Assembly: GCA_002633025.1 (NCBI GenBank)
Contig: NMRB01000125.1
Span: 313,983 to 377,982 of the forward strand
Source of the DNA: Notospermus geniculatus
Taxonomy: Eukaryota; Nemertea; Pilidiophora; Heteronemertea; Lineidae
DNA: 64,000 bases
Direction of reading: 5' to 3'
Shown here: positions 32,650 through 43,734 of the stretch, in pieces
Position numbering within the stretch: position 1 is the stretch's first letter
Layout: every line of letters starts with the position of its first letter
Position numbers and translations under genes: made by a program
Notes under the pieces: generated by a model
Told to the model about the DNA's origin: nothing
What the model saw: only the letters and a program-made list of their open reading frames with translations
The model's database searches: none

Positions 32650-33670
32650 GATCGGCAGGAAAAGAAAGCAGCCTCGTTTTGCGATTGAAGGAAATGTTCG
32701 GAAGTAAACGGAATTGGATCAACGTTTGGTTGCTTATGTCTGTCGATCATCGGCAGCTTTCCACATATCGAATTTCGGACATTCAGTGGAAGGGCAGTGA
32801 TCAAATCCGGCATTGCACTAACTTCAAACACCAGTAAAATGAGCTGCCTGTTGGTTAAGTAGACATCTTCCGTTATCTGTGTGATCAGTCCAACCGATAA
32901 TCAAAACTTCTGTTTGTTCTGGATTATCTTCCGCGGCGTAATTTGTTTTAGTGATTAGATCTGGTATTAGAAAAGAAAACAGTTAATGTCCCTCAAAGAG
33001 TGGGTGGTGTAGATTAGGCACTGAGAAATAAACATTTCAGTATTACGGTAATGTTGCACGACACTGATTTGTGGAAAGTAATTGGCGATCATCTCTCGTG
33101 TGGCTTTCTTTCCAATCAACGGTTACACGTAGGTACCGGAAATCCTACACTACTGTAAGCATAATTACAATACGTTGTTTCCAATACGGTCTTCTTAATG
33201 CACTGTACGTACATGTACAAGTGGTAAAATTTTTTAAATTGAAATTCACTTCCTTTTGTAATTTTTGTAATGTGTTTAAATTGCTTTTAGAGTTCAGATT
33301 TCATCGCGTTGCAACAAACTGTATATGTTAAATTGTGAAATTACATTATTGTTCATAATCATTAACCAAATTATAGCGAATTTTATGATAAAGTACAGAA
33401 TTTGTGTAGGCTATAATCTTTTTAACCTCATTCCTGGTCGCATTTTCGTTTTGTTGCGGTTGTAGTGAGTTTACCAGCAGAAATAAAAACTGCAAGCCAA
33501 CATTGGCCAAGTCAATCATCCCTTTCCATCTTATCTAGCAATGAGTGGCCCCACATACATGTAACTTCACAAAAAAGGTTGATCCCGGGGTCGTTCCTTT
33601 TACATAAGCTAGGAATCCATTCATGCGATTTTTGCTTGCGATCACTGGGATGGGTTTGTGACAAATCAAT
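32650..33670. other. intron of gene 2, no feature supported
   Basis: Nothing recognised on either strand. Confidence 0.35.
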
Positions 33671-33673
33671 AGG

Positions 33674-33824
33674 AAGTTTAATAAATTAAACGATAAACGT
33701 TAACTTTACGATAACGTTATTTTCATACTGCGAATTCACCAGATTATATATTGCATTTTCGGTACAAAAAATAACGTTGTCGTGAAGTTAACGTTTATCG
33801 TTTGATTTCTTAAACTCCCTAATA
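33674..33824. repeat. palindromic element, copy of 5691-5840
   Basis: Arms AAACGATAAACGTTAAC and complement, with an AATATATAATCTGG core in reverse orientation relative to the copy at 5691. Confidence 0.65.
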
Positions 33825-34257
33825 TTAACGAAATCGGCGACATGAGACTGATTTTCTATGTCGTATTTCGTACTTCGTTCTCGTTGTTCGTAAGGGGACG
33901 AAATCTCACTCTTTAAAAGAACGACGAAAACGATGTTAAATAAGATAGCTTTTTCAGTTTTACTTTTGATTACATGTACTTCGGAAGAGTCAGAAAACCC
34001 GTTAAATACGGTAAGAAAACGCGTGAAGGTCACGAGTAAGAAAACCGGTTAAATCGGCGTAAGAACGCTTTAACAAAAGATGAGTAAGATGCATGTATCA
34101 CGTTGAGAGTAGGAAAAACCGTTGGAAGGTGTGCGTCAAATCTAACTTATGAGTAAGATTTCCCTTTTCTTACGAAAAGCCGTTAGAATAAGAAAACCAG
34201 TTGTTAACACGGCGATCAAATTTTTCTTCGCACGCGTCCCAGATAATGAAGACAGTG

Positions 34258-34409
34258 AAGCGGGTGATCCACTGTTGCGATTTTGGCTTGAGACGGGGTT
34301 GCGTTCCCTTGCGATTACCTTATATGGCAATCGGAAGTCCTTATAAGGTCATCGCAAGGGAACGCAACCCCGTCTCAAGCCAAAATCGCAACAGTGGATC
34401 ACCCGCTTG
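34258..34409. repeat. ~65-bp-arm hairpin
   Basis: AAGCGGGTGATCCACTGTTG at the left is mirrored exactly at the right end. The arms extend through GATTTTGGCTTGAGACGG and AACGCAACCCCG-type sequence, with a short spacer near 34335. Confidence 0.75.
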
Positions 34410-34419
34410 AGACTTCTAG

Positions 34420-35160
34420 CCTTGTCGGTTTTCGACAAGAAATTCCCGGCCGTTCTTGAGAAATAACGGGATATTAAGCCAACACCGTATTCTCACCTCG
34501 ACAAGTTGTCTGGTTCCGCTGCCGGACGACAAAAAGTAAGCACCGAATGACGATGCAAGGGGGGCATTCCCCGCCCGGAAATTCCCATAATGACGTCATC
34601 GGCCAGGGGTGGGATCTCAACCTCGAGCCTGCCTTCAGGATTTAGTGAGCACCCTGCGGAGAGAATAAGTACGGACTTTCTGTGAGCGACTTCTGTAAAA
34701 ACATTGATTTGGTCGGCGGCAGACGAGTACTTCAGATCACAGCCTTAACGTTAGGAGTAATGTGGTCTGATCATCAGACTATGTACTCAACAGAAAAGTA
34801 AACAAGCCGGTAGACGTAAAGTAAATGACTACAATTGTAACATTGATTGCACAGCATTTACATGTATATCAGCATGACTGACATAGATATTTTTCGCTAT
34901 CAAACTTTGCTTCTCAAGCGTTCTCTACCAGTCGACCCACAAAGGTATGAACAGCGCCACTGACGACATGTCAGCCGTGGTATCATACTCCACGACAGCG
35001 TTGAAATTCATTGATAATTGGACGAAATTTTAACACTGCCATCGACGCTAGATCGCCATCTTGAAAATCTTGACGTCATCGTCGGTGGGGCCGCCATCTT
35101 GTTGGTCTTTCATGTGACGCGAACTTCTTTTTCAAAATGTTATTATTTGCAGAAAATAAT
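34420..35160. other. intron of gene 2, no feature supported
   Basis: No coding or repeat structure recognised. Confidence 0.35.
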
Positions 35161-35164
35161 ATTT

Positions 35165-35693
35165 ATCTTAATAATATAATAATAATAATAATTTATTAGA
35201 TTAAAATGCTACAATAATGTATATAAAACATTTTCTGAGCATTGTACATAAGTGATATTAAAAGAACCATGGAGTGCTAAAAACATTATTGAAATTGGTC
35301 AAAATATGCCTTAAAAAGATGTGTTTTTAGATTTTTTTTGAAACAGGGGGTGCCTGTGAGCTCACGCAGTCTCATGGGGAGGGAGTTCCACAGCCTCGCA
35401 GCCAGGACACCCAGGCACCGATCACCATAGGTCCCCTTGACACGTGGAACTTGGAGGACCCATGGGTCAGATGATGACCGTAACCGGCGCCCGGGTGTAT
35501 GGAGGCTGAGGAGCTCCCTCAAGTACACTGGACTGTCCTCCCGGTGAAGCGCGTTGTGTGTCACCAGGAGGACGCGGTACTCAATGCGTGACCTCACAGG
35601 CAGCCAATGCAACTCTTTTAGAATGGGTGTGATATGTTCCCTCTTTCGATAGTTGCCGAAGTCGAAAATGAAACGGAATAACTTTATTATCAC
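35165..35693 (-). pseudogene. L2-type LINE, 3' fragment of ORF2
   Basis: The 135-codon frame holds the typical C-terminal tail of L2-clade ORF2. It reads HWLPVRSRIEYRVLL, then P-x-YLRELL, GDRCLGVLAARLWNSLP and FKKNLKTHLFKAY. The reverse-transcriptase core is missing, so the copy is 5'-truncated. The AT-rich stretch with AATAATAAT near 35165-35190 is probably its 3' tail. Clade assignment is from motif memory. Confidence 0.7.
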
Positions 35694-35699
35694 TTTCTA

Positions 35700-36252
35700 T
35701 TTACTCTACCGATGTATACCTTTTGTACACCTACATGTATCTACAATAGATCACGTCCGCATGAAATGACAATGCGCATCTCGCCACAGGCATAGCGCAC
35801 TCCAGACGAGAATACTTTCAATAGCTTCATTCTGGTATAAATTTCTCAAAGTTATTCATTTTACCTTAACTCCCCACAATATACGGTATACCTGGCTAAT
35901 ACTTGTCAGAAACATCATATTTTGAGACCTTTCTACCTCGGCAGTAGTTCCCACCACCGGAGTTGTGAGGCCAGACTGATCACATAACCCTGCGCAAAAT
36001 GGCGGATTTTTGACTGTATTTCGTCAGGGTCACAAACCGATCAACTACAAATACGTCCCCAGGTAAATGTCGGAGGCTTGTGCCCTGTTGTTCAGGTTGC
36101 CTCCAGATACAATGGCTGACATGTCGTGGCGCTGTTCATACCTTTGCGGGTCGACTGAGTCAGTGCACTAAAGAAAAGGGAGTAAATATTTGATTTGTGC
36201 AGGCGCCGCGAACATCATGTTATGAACTGAAACCTGTGCCCTGATTTTGCAG
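35700..36252. other. intron of gene 2, no feature supported
   Basis: Nothing recognised until the LamG exon acceptor. Confidence 0.4.
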
Positions 36253-36563
36253 GGACAAGAGGTGCTCTCGTACCAATGGGTATATGGCCACTGAATAAGA
36301 CTTCAGAGGGCAGGGACACATCTGGTAACGGCAATAACTTGGATAAATCGAAGTTAGCAGGTGTCAAGGATACGTTGCCGAATGGAGATCCGGGCTACGC
36401 CCAAGCGCTCTCAGACAGCATCAGCCTTCAGACAAACAAGTTCCTAAATGTCGAGAGAAGCTTTGGAGTGACATGCTTTATCAAGCCGTTCTTTCCAAAT
36501 GTGAATATCCTTAAGTGGACTTCATCGAGTTCGTCCGATGCCATCCTGATTCAATCATCTGAG
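36253..36563 (+). CDS. LamG-Ig gene 2, exon 2: LamG-like jellyroll, N-terminal half
   Basis: 311 bp, acceptor TTTTGCAG in phase 1, donor GAG|GTAAGT in phase 0; the same size and borders as gene 1 exon 2. It encodes MGIWPLNKTSEGRDTSGNGN, then ALSDSISLQTNKFLNVERSF and FIKPFFPN. Differences from gene 1 cluster in the KLAGVKDTLPNGDPGYAQ loop and in NVNILKWTSSSSSDAI, that is in exposed loops of the fold, while the core strands are almost identical. Confidence 0.75.
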
Positions 36564-36877
36564 GTAAGTTGAAGTTTCCCTGTTGAGGGATTTCGCCAAT
36601 ACAGTGCATGTTGCAATTATTAACGATACTGAAGACTATGCCCCCCCCCCAAATGACATGGGACCGTCTGAATAGTTGCCGATAGATTTCTCTACCACGA
36701 CATCTGATAATGAAAAGTCAGGTCGACTGGTTCTGTATCATTTTTCTGTGCTTTAGTCATATGGTTGGAACATGAAACCAGTCAACTAAAGGATCTGCGA
36801 CTCCTAGCACGGCTTTTGAGGGAAGATAGTGTGTAATGAAAACGATGATCATAATCATGTTTCCTGTCCTCTTGCAG

Positions 36878-37187
36878 TTGGTGCTAAAACTAGAAGGTCA
36901 GGATGGTAAGCAGCATGTCCAAAAGTTCGGGCTGTACATTACGAACCTGTTTGTTTGGGCCTTTGTTGCCGTCTCCTATAACTTCGAAACTGGCATGGCG
37001 ATGGGCTGCCTCCAAACGAAGTGCATTGAGAAGCAAATGACTGCAAAAATTCTCCACGGGAAAGAAGCAACAACTGCAACTACACAATTTGGGACAAATG
37101 GTGTTCAGATGTGGTGTTTGGTGTTGTACCATCAGGCATTGACGGAAGCACTGATCAAGCAATTCGATAAATCGTTCTGTAAAGGAG
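36878..37187 (+). CDS. LamG-Ig gene 2, exon 3: LamG-like jellyroll, C-terminal half
   Basis: 310 bp, phase 0 to phase 1. It encodes KLEGQDGKQHVQKFGLYITN, AFVAVSYNFETGMAMGC, then a stretch identical to gene 1 through TTATTQFGTNGVQMWCLVLY and the closing helix ALTEALIKQF. The 3' half is nearly unchanged from gene 1 at DNA level while the 5' half differs, which suggests recent gene conversion across about 170 bp. The two cysteines (GCLQTKC) are kept. Confidence 0.75.
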
Positions 37188-37356
37188 GTAAGCCGTGAAC
37201 TTCCAGATTGAAGGGAACATTTCGAAAGTCGTCGTTTTCCACCAGGCCAAAATCTATCTACGGAGTGACTGAAAATGATCAATGGCACATCATGCTTGAC
37301 AACTTTCTTCAGATTTTTATTGCACAAGTTTCTGACGAGCCTCCTGCTTCTTCCAG

Positions 37357-37632
37357 TTCCACCCGAGAAACCGTCTATTCAGGGAGCAGCGACAAATCCA
37401 CTCACAGTGACCGTCGGCTCTACCTTTACACTCACATGCACCAAAGCCGCGACTGGTGTGATACCTGCTGGTTGGGAATGGTACAAGGCCTCAAGCAAGA
37501 TAACAGTCGGTGTGGATGGTGCTGTGTTTAGCAAGACAGCGGCGGCAAGCGATGATGGTACCTACACCTGCGAAGCTTTACTTGGTCCGTTTGCAAGCGT
37601 TCCGTCGGAAAGCATAATTTTGACTATCATTG
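37357..37632 (+). CDS. LamG-Ig gene 2, first Ig exon
   Basis: 276 bp, phase 1-1, acceptor TTCCAG, donor G|GTAAGT. It is nearly identical to gene 1 Ig exon 14288-14563 (TLTCTKAATGVIPAGWEWYK) with TCEALLGPFAS in place of TCKALLGPFTS. It encodes a complete Ig domain following the LamG-like domain. Confidence 0.8.
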
Positions 37633-38478
37633 GTAAGTGCATTGCAGAAAACCCAAAGGTCAGAGTGTACGTACAGTATGTACATGTATGTACACTCATG
37701 CCAAAAAAGTAAATGGACAGCGGTTTTTTGTCATGTTTGTCTTCTCTTGCTGAGGTATGCACACGATGGGGATGCAGCTTTGATACCTGGCCGTAGAACA
37801 TCTCATCTGTATGTCACAGAGAAAGTTTCATGGAAAAAATTAATTATCATGAAAATATGTTTTAAAATATTAACAAAATTGAGATTTTTGAAATCTTAAC
37901 TTTTTTTTACCAGAAATGACTTTTCAAATAATCTATGGAAAATTCTAAGAACTGTGGTGAAGAAAGTGTTGAAAATCTTGGCTAACTTTGATGATATTAT
38001 AGAATATGGCAAATGTTTTTCAGTAGGTTCTTCACCATGAGTCTTAGAATTCTTCATAGATTCATGGTTAATTCGGTTTTTATGAAAAACTTCAAGATTT
38101 CAAAAATCTCATTTTCGATGATATTTTGAAACAGTGATACATGTACTTGCATGATACATGTACATGTATTTTCCCTTTTTCCTTGAAATTTGCTCTTGGA
38201 TATACATGTTATAAGAGATGTTGTAGGGTCATACATGTATATCTGAGTTAAAACCCAAAATTATGCATTACTTCATGTACAGGGTAAAAATCCACTGTCC
38301 ATTTACTTTTTGGCATGAGTTAGTGTACGTGTCGAGGGGGTTGTTCCCCGACAAGTTGATTGATCATTTCTACACGTAGGACGCTGATGCCTGGTGGAAA
38401 CCATCTTACCTGCCCAATGTGACTTTCAAATTCATTGCCCAATTCCTGCTTGATAACTGTCCAATATGTCTATTTCAG

Positions 38479-38763
38479 GTCCACCAGACAAACCTTCGAT
38501 CCAAGACACGAACAACGCGGTGGCCACTGTTGCCTCAGTGAACGCCGGTTCGATATTTTCATTTAGTTGCATCAAAGCTACAAGTGGTGTCGTTCCTGAT
38601 GCTTGGGAATGGTACAAGGATAACACCAAGATCACTGCTGGTGTCTCAGGAGCGGTCCTTAGTAAAGTAGCAGTTCCTGAGGATGCAGGGTCTTATACTT
38701 GTAAAGCTCTCAAAGACGGCCTGGCCAGTGTTGCATCCGATGTTTTAGGCATAATGGTGAATG
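38479..38763 (+). CDS. LamG-Ig gene 2, second Ig exon
   Basis: 285 bp, phase 1-1, acceptor TATTTCAG, donor G|GTAAGT. It encodes GPPDKPSIQD, FSFSCIKA, WEWYKDNT, DAGSYTCKA and ends VLGIMVNG. The first Cys sits in FSC, not FTC, and ThrLys is replaced by IleLys, a departure from all other members. Closest relative: 18516-18800 of gene 1. Confidence 0.8.
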
Positions 38764-38831
38764 GTAAGTTATTCTCCTCAGCTCAGTTGCTGTGTCAAAA
38801 CGTGTTGCACGTGAAATATCGTGAACTGATA

Positions 38832-38940
38832 AAGGGCCGTATTCTACAGGGTGGGCCAGAGAAAGTGTCTCTCGAACAATAGCATTTCTATTGTTTCCCT
38901 ATAGTTCGAGGGATACTTTCTCTGGCCCACCCTGTAGAAG
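38832..38940. repeat. palindromic element (GGGTGGGCCAGAGAAAGTGT ends)
   Basis: The left arm is mirrored by the right arm ending GGCCCACCCTGTAG. A second, diverged palindrome with the same CAGAGAAAGTGTC motif lies at 39028-39118, and a GGCCCACCCTGTAGAATACG end at 39219-39238. Confidence 0.65.
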
Positions 38941-39310
38941 CTCCCTTAACTTTAAGGTTTACTTTTAGCTATTGTTTGCGGGGCAGAATACAAAAGCTTA
39001 AAGTGGACCTTAGAGTTGAGGAGGCTTCTATAGGGTGGGGCAGAGAAAGTGTCACTCGAACAATAGCCTTTCTTTTGTTTCGCTATTGTTCGCGGGACAC
39101 TTTCTCTGGCTCACCAAAGAAAGAGAAAGCACAAAAATTGACACACAAAATGATGATAAACAGGAAGTCAATTTCCAGAATCTTAGCAAATTTTCGACGC
39201 CAACCGGGGTCTTCATCAGGCCCACCCTGTAGAATACGGGCCTAAGTGTTGTTGATGCTCCGGAATGTAGTCTGATAGGATAGCATCAAGATCATTTGCT
39301 TACTAAGTTT

Positions 39311-39417
39311 ACAGGAGCGGTTCCTGGTAATCATGGTAATGTAGCAGTTGCGGTTGATGGAGGGTCACGCACGGGGAAAGCTCTCAGAGGTGCCTTGTTC
39401 AATGATGCATTTAGACC
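39311..39417 (+). pseudogene. decayed Ig exon remnant in gene 2
   Basis: Starts ACAGGAGCGGTTCCTGG and keeps pieces of GTAGCAGTTGCGG, GGGTC and AAAGCTCTCAGAGG of an Ig exon's second half. The second Cys codon is lost and there is no acceptor, so it is an old dead cassette. Confidence 0.6.
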
Positions 39418-39461
39418 TTTGGTAAAAAAGATCATGAAATGGAAGTCGGGCCTCTAAGGTG

Positions 39462-39610
39462 AAAGACATTGCTTCCTACCAGATTCGGACCCACGGGCCC
39501 TCGCATAAGGCATCAATCGCCAGCACGAAGGGGGCAGCACGCCTTTTACCACTAGGCCAAATCCCCATCTTCAAAAAAGATGGTTCAATGGCCAATGTTT
39601 AAACGAGGCG
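39462..39610 (-). mobile_element. tRNA-derived SINE
   Basis: On the minus strand a perfect A box (TGGCCTAGTGG) at about 39551-39561 is followed by a B-box-like GGGTCCGAATCTGG near 39485-39498. It is the uninterrupted relative of the split SINE at 7824-8370. Confidence 0.6.
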
Positions 39611-40051
39611 TCCAAAACAGATCAATGGCAATCACCCCTCGAAGTTCATTGTCGAACTACTACTCCCACTTATCTGTCCCATTCCTGAACTCGGAAAAAA
39701 ATGACTAAATCCTAAGTTGAAGATAATGGGGTGAGGGAATGGTCAGAAACAGTAATGTCCTGTCCACTTACTTGTCCCACTCCCGAGCCTGGCAAAGAAT
39801 GACAGCGTGCGATATCTTCAACTTAGGATTTGGTCATTTTTTCCGAGTTCAGGAATGGGACAGGTAAGTGGTAGTTTAGAGTACACGTATCAAAACGCGG
39901 CTTACATGTAGGTTAACAAAAGTTTTTCGGGGATTAACCTTTCGGTATGTGACCCTCATACAGGCATCATATCCGAAATGTCACCTAGAATTTCGTTACC
40001 TGATCATTTTTGCCCATCTTTCGTCGCCTATTTCTTGAATTTCTATTCTAG

Positions 40052-40333
40052 TTCCACCGGGGAAACCATCTATTCGGAATAAAAACATGGTGAGAACTGT
40101 AGGCAGAGTAAACGCTGGGTCTAGATTCTCAGTTACTTGCACAAAAGCTGATAGTGGAGTGATCCCTGATGCTTGGGAATGGTACAAGGATAACACCAAG
40201 ATCACGTCTGGCGTCAGTGGTGCGGTCTTCCGCAAGGCAGCGGTTGCGGAAGATGCAGGGTCGTATACTTGTAAAGCTCTAAAAGGTGGTCTTTCCAGTG
40301 TTGCATCCGATGTTTTAATACTACATGTGAACG
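40052..40333 (+). CDS. LamG-Ig gene 2, third Ig exon
   Basis: 282 bp, phase 1-1, donor G|GTAAGT. One codon is missing near the start (SIRNKN instead of SIRDSKN). Blocks: RVNAGSRFSVTCTKADSG, YKDN, FRKAAVAED, KALKGG, VLILHVNG. Confidence 0.8.
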
Positions 40334-40447
40334 GTAAGTTCCTTTATAAATGGAATCAAATTGCTCACTTGAATAACATTCAGCTGAAATCCCACTACCT
40401 GATTGTCTGTGCCAAATTACCGACTATTTCTTGCCTGTTTGTTTCAG

Positions 40448-40732
40448 CTCCACCAGGGAAACCATCTATACGGGACAGTAAAAACACGGTCACAACTGCA
40501 GTCAGAGTAAACGTGGGATCTAGATTCACATTTACTTGCACAAAAGCTGAGAGTGGAGTGATCCCAGATGCTTGGGAATGGTACAAGGATGACACCAAGA
40601 TCACTTCTGGTGTGAAAGGAGCAGTCTTCAACAAGGCAGCAGTGGCGGGGGATGCAGGGTCGTATACTTGTAAAGCTCTAAAAGGTGGTCTTTCCAGTGT
40701 TGCATCTGATGTTTTGACAATACAGGTGAATG
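40448..40732 (+). CDS. LamG-Ig gene 2, fourth Ig exon
   Basis: 285 bp, phase 1-1, acceptor GTTTCAG. Blocks: VRVNVGSRFTFTCTKAESG, YKDD, GVKGAVFNKAAVAGD, KALKGG, VLTIQVNG. Its upstream intron still matches the array introns of gene 1 (CCCACTACCTGATTGTCTGT). Confidence 0.8.
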
Positions 40733-40855
40733 GTAAGTTCTTCTATGCATGTAGAACTTGCTTATTTAAAAGTCGATAATGTCAGCTGAACGCTCGTTAT
40801 ACTTGATTCCTTGCATATCTGCTTTCGACTATTTGTTGCATGTCTATTTTTTTAG

Positions 40856-41118
40856 TTCCACCAGAGAAACCATCTATTCGGAACAGTAAAAACACGGTGA
40901 AAACTGCAGTCAGAGTAAACGTGGGGTCTAGCTTCTTATTTACTTGTACAAAAGCTGATAGTGGAGTGATCCCTGATGCTTGGGAATGGTACATGGGTGA
41001 CACCAAGATCACTTCTGGTGTCACAGGAGCGGTCTTCAGCAAGGCAGCAGTGGCGGGGGATACAGGGTCGTATACTTGTAAAGCTCTAAAAGATGGTCTT
41101 TCCAGTGTTGCATCCGAC
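40856..41118 (+). pseudogene. LamG-Ig gene 2, fifth Ig exon, truncated by LINE
   Basis: Acceptor TTTTTTAG, phase 1. It encodes a full Ig core (VRVNVGSSFLFTCTKADSG, YMGD, FSKAAVAGD, SYTCKALKDG) up to VASD. The last strand and donor are replaced by LINE sequence. The frame stays open into the LINE. Confidence 0.75.
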
Positions 41119-43690
41119 CATAAACTAATAAAAGAAACTATAAACGTCTCACTGGTGATTTCAATATTCCCCGACTTGTCCTCTTCTAGCCCTCATAACT
41201 TTGTTCGNTTATTGGATCTGATTTTAACTAGACAGGAAGATCTGGTGGAAGACATTGAGTACCTCCCCCATTTGGGGGATAGTGACCATATAGTATTACT
41301 TGCTACAGTTAGTACAGGTTACCCCACGGAACAAGCAGAGGATAGTAGTCGTTTGAACTATAATAACTCAAATTTTGAAAGGATGCGACAGAGCATTGAC
41401 ACTGGTTATTTGGTGGAGTTCGTGAATAACCACGGTGTAGATATGGCTTGGAACGAGATTAGAAATGTGATTAGAACAGCAGAGGTTAGGTTTACACCCA
41501 AGCCAAATATTAGGATGAGAAGAACCAAAACTAAACCATTATGGGCAAACCCCGGAGCCCTAAGAAAAGTAAGGAAGAAGAAGGAAGCTTACAAGAGATA
41601 CTTACAGACAAATGAGGGCCAAGATTATATCAGATATCAACAAGCAAGAAAGGAGGCAAGAAAGGCTACGAGGGAGGCGGTCAAACAATATGAAGCGCGT
41701 ATAGCTTTGGACTCGAGGAGAAATCCAAAGCGTTTTTGGGCCTACACTCGTAAGAAGTGCAAGGGGAAAGTCACAATACCGAATATCAAGAAAGACGATG
41801 ATGTTATTTCAGATGACAAAGGGAAGGCAGAGGAATTTAATAAATTTTTCCAAAGTGTGTTTCAAACAGAGACAGTCTTTGATGAAGAAGGTGTGTACGT
41901 CGAAAATCAGCAGGGGAATATAGAAATTGCGGTGGTACAGGTTGAAAAAAAGTTGGCAAATCTACACCCGGACAAGACACCGGGACCTGATAATCTACAC
42001 CCTAGAGTGCTCAAGGAATTAGCCAAGGAACTGGCCCCTGCGCTCACAGCTTTGTTTAGGAAGTCTTTAAACACAGGCCAAGTTCCCATCGACTGGAAAA
42101 GGGCAAGGGTGTGTCCGATCCACAAGAAAGACCAAAAGTCAAAGGTGGAAAATTACAGACCAGTTAGTCTGACCTCAGTGATCTCCAAGATTATGGAGTC
42201 TATTATCAGGGACAGTGTGATGGAGTACCTGCAGAGAGGAAACAAGATTACGGAATCCCAGTTTGGTTTTGTCCAGGGGAGATCGACAATTGACAATCTC
42301 TTGAAATCTAATGATGACTGGTCTAAGATAATTGATAGAGGCAGTTGTGTGGACATATTATTTCTTGATTTCCGTAAGGCTTTTGACTCAGTTCCCCACA
42401 AGCGGCTGCTGTTCAAGATCCGACAACTAGGTGTAAATGAGCAATGCCTAACCTGGATACAAAATTTCTTGCAAGGGCGCACTCAATTCGTACGGGTCGG
42501 CACAGGGGTTTCTACAGAGGTACCAGTCTCCAGTGGGGTACCGCAGGGCAGCGTCCTGGGCCCAGTATTGTTTCTTATCTTTATAAATGATCTACCAGCA
42601 GGAATCTCAAGTCAGATATCAATGTTCGCGGATGACGTCAAACTTTACAGGGAAGTGGATTCCGTAGACTCTTGTAAAATTCTACAGGCAGACCTAGATA
42701 AACTTCACAGGTGGTCTACCAAGTGGTCTCTATTCTTCAACCCCGCAAAGTGTCAGCTACTCCGACTAGGCCGAAACCCTCCACCTTTCAGATATTTTAT
42801 GGGCGACAAATTAGACTCAAATGAGGTCAAACCATCTACCTCCGCGAAAGATCTAGGAGTCTCCATGTCAAATAACTTCAGTTATGAACACCACATCAAC
42901 GATATATCGGCACGAGCAACGAGAGTAGCCTTTACAATCAAGAGAACCTTACGTCATCTCCAGCCAGACTCCGGTAAACTGTTATTTACAAGCATGGTCC
43001 GCCCTATTCTAGAATATGGAGCCCCTATCTGGAACCCCCATAAGGTTAGGGAAATTGATACTTTAGAAAAGGTTCAAAGGAGATATACGAAGATGATACC
43101 AGGCTTATCCAATCTACGATATGAACAGAGACTTCGTCGTTTAAACCTTTTCTCTTTAAGACACAGACGTCGACGTGGGGACATGATTCTACTATACCAA
43201 CTTTTCGAAAAGAACTCTCCTCTTTTAACGGACTACATTGTGCAAAATCCACACCATGTAACAAGGGGCCATAATAAAAAACTCAAGGTGATGAGGTCAC
43301 ATTTGGACTCGAGGAAGTACTCTTTTTTTCTCAGAGTGTCAGGTGACTGGAACAGTCTGCCGGAATCTGTGGTCAACTCACCGTCGATGGCTTCCTTCAA
43401 GAGAAACCTGGATAGCCACTGGAGGCACGTTTTTTAAGCTAGGCTAGTCTAAAGAATTCGGAAACAGGAAATTAGACAATGACGTTTTTATTCGTATTGC
43501 ACTTGAGTTTAGGATTTCAGTTAATGAGCAGTTAACAAACATTATTAGTTATTGACGTTAATTCGCACGCACATATTTTTTAGTCAATACTACAATGGCA
43601 ACCGTTAAAGATCGGTCACGGTCATCCGACGGAGAAATGATGATGATGATGATGAAGATGGAATCTAGGTCTTCTGCAGAACCAGTTGGG
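41119..43690 (+). mobile_element. CR1-like LINE, 5'-truncated
   Basis: It begins inside the endonuclease region: a GDFNIP motif is readable in another frame at about 41151. It runs through a complete reverse transcriptase and ends in a short 3' UTR with (GAT)n at about 43637-43660. A single N at 41208 marks an assembly join or the frame break. The clade is inferred from endonuclease, RT and 3' tail style. Confidence 0.75.
41209..43437 (+). CDS. CR1-like LINE ORF2: endonuclease end and reverse transcriptase
   Basis: An open frame of about 742 codons to a TAA at 43435-43437. The first ~35 residues are the C-terminus of the AP endonuclease (DLILTRQEDL, GDSDHIVLLA). RT motifs follow in order: DKTPGPDNLHPRVLKELA, the GRSTIDNLL loop, the catalytic DFRKAFDSVPH, SGVPQGSVLGPVLFLIFIND and the catalytic FADDVKLYR. 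The usual tail WNSLPESVVN...FKRNLD ends the protein. No stop interrupts the RT, so this copy is young or still translatable, but it lacks most of the endonuclease and any ORF1. Its start is not natural: the frame is open upstream into the Ig exon. Confidence 0.85.
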   Translation, partial: LLDLILTRQEDLVEDIEYLPHLGDSDHIVLLATVSTGYPTEQAEDSSRLNYNNSNFERMRQSIDTGYLVEFVNNHGVDMAWNEIRNVIRTAEVRFTPKPNIRMRRTKTKPLWANPGALRKVRKKKEAYKRYLQTNEGQDYIRYQQARKEARKATREAVKQYEARIALDSRRNPKRFWAYTRKKCKGKVTIPNIKKDDDVISDDKGKAEEFNKFFQSVFQTETVFDEEGVYVENQQGNIEIAVVQVEKKLANLHPDKTPGPDNLHPRVLKELAKELAPALTALFRKSLNTGQVPIDWKRARVCPIHKKDQKSKVENYRPVSLTSVISKIMESIIRDSVMEYLQRGNKITESQFGFVQGRSTIDNLLKSNDDWSKIIDRGSCVDILFLDFRKAFDSVPHKRLLFKIRQLGVNEQCLTWIQNFLQGRTQFVRVGTGVSTEVPVSSGVPQGSVLGPVLFLIFINDLPAGISSQISMFADDVKLYREVDSVDSCKILQADLDKLHRWSTKWSLFFNPAKCQLLRLGRNPPPFRYFMGDKLDSNEVKPSTSAKDLGVSMSNNFSYEHHINDISARATRVAFTIKRTLRHLQPDSGKLLFTSMVRPILEYGAPIWNPHKVREIDTLEKVQRRYTKMIPGLSNLRYEQRLRRLNLFSLRHRRRRGDMILLYQLFEKNSPLLTDYIVQNPHHVTRGHNKKLKVMRSHLDSRKYSFFLRVSGDWNSLPESVVNSPSMASFKRNLDSHWRHVF

Positions 43691-43734
43691 ATTGATCTGC
43701 CTTAGTTACATGTAGCAGAGGATGTACATGTCGG

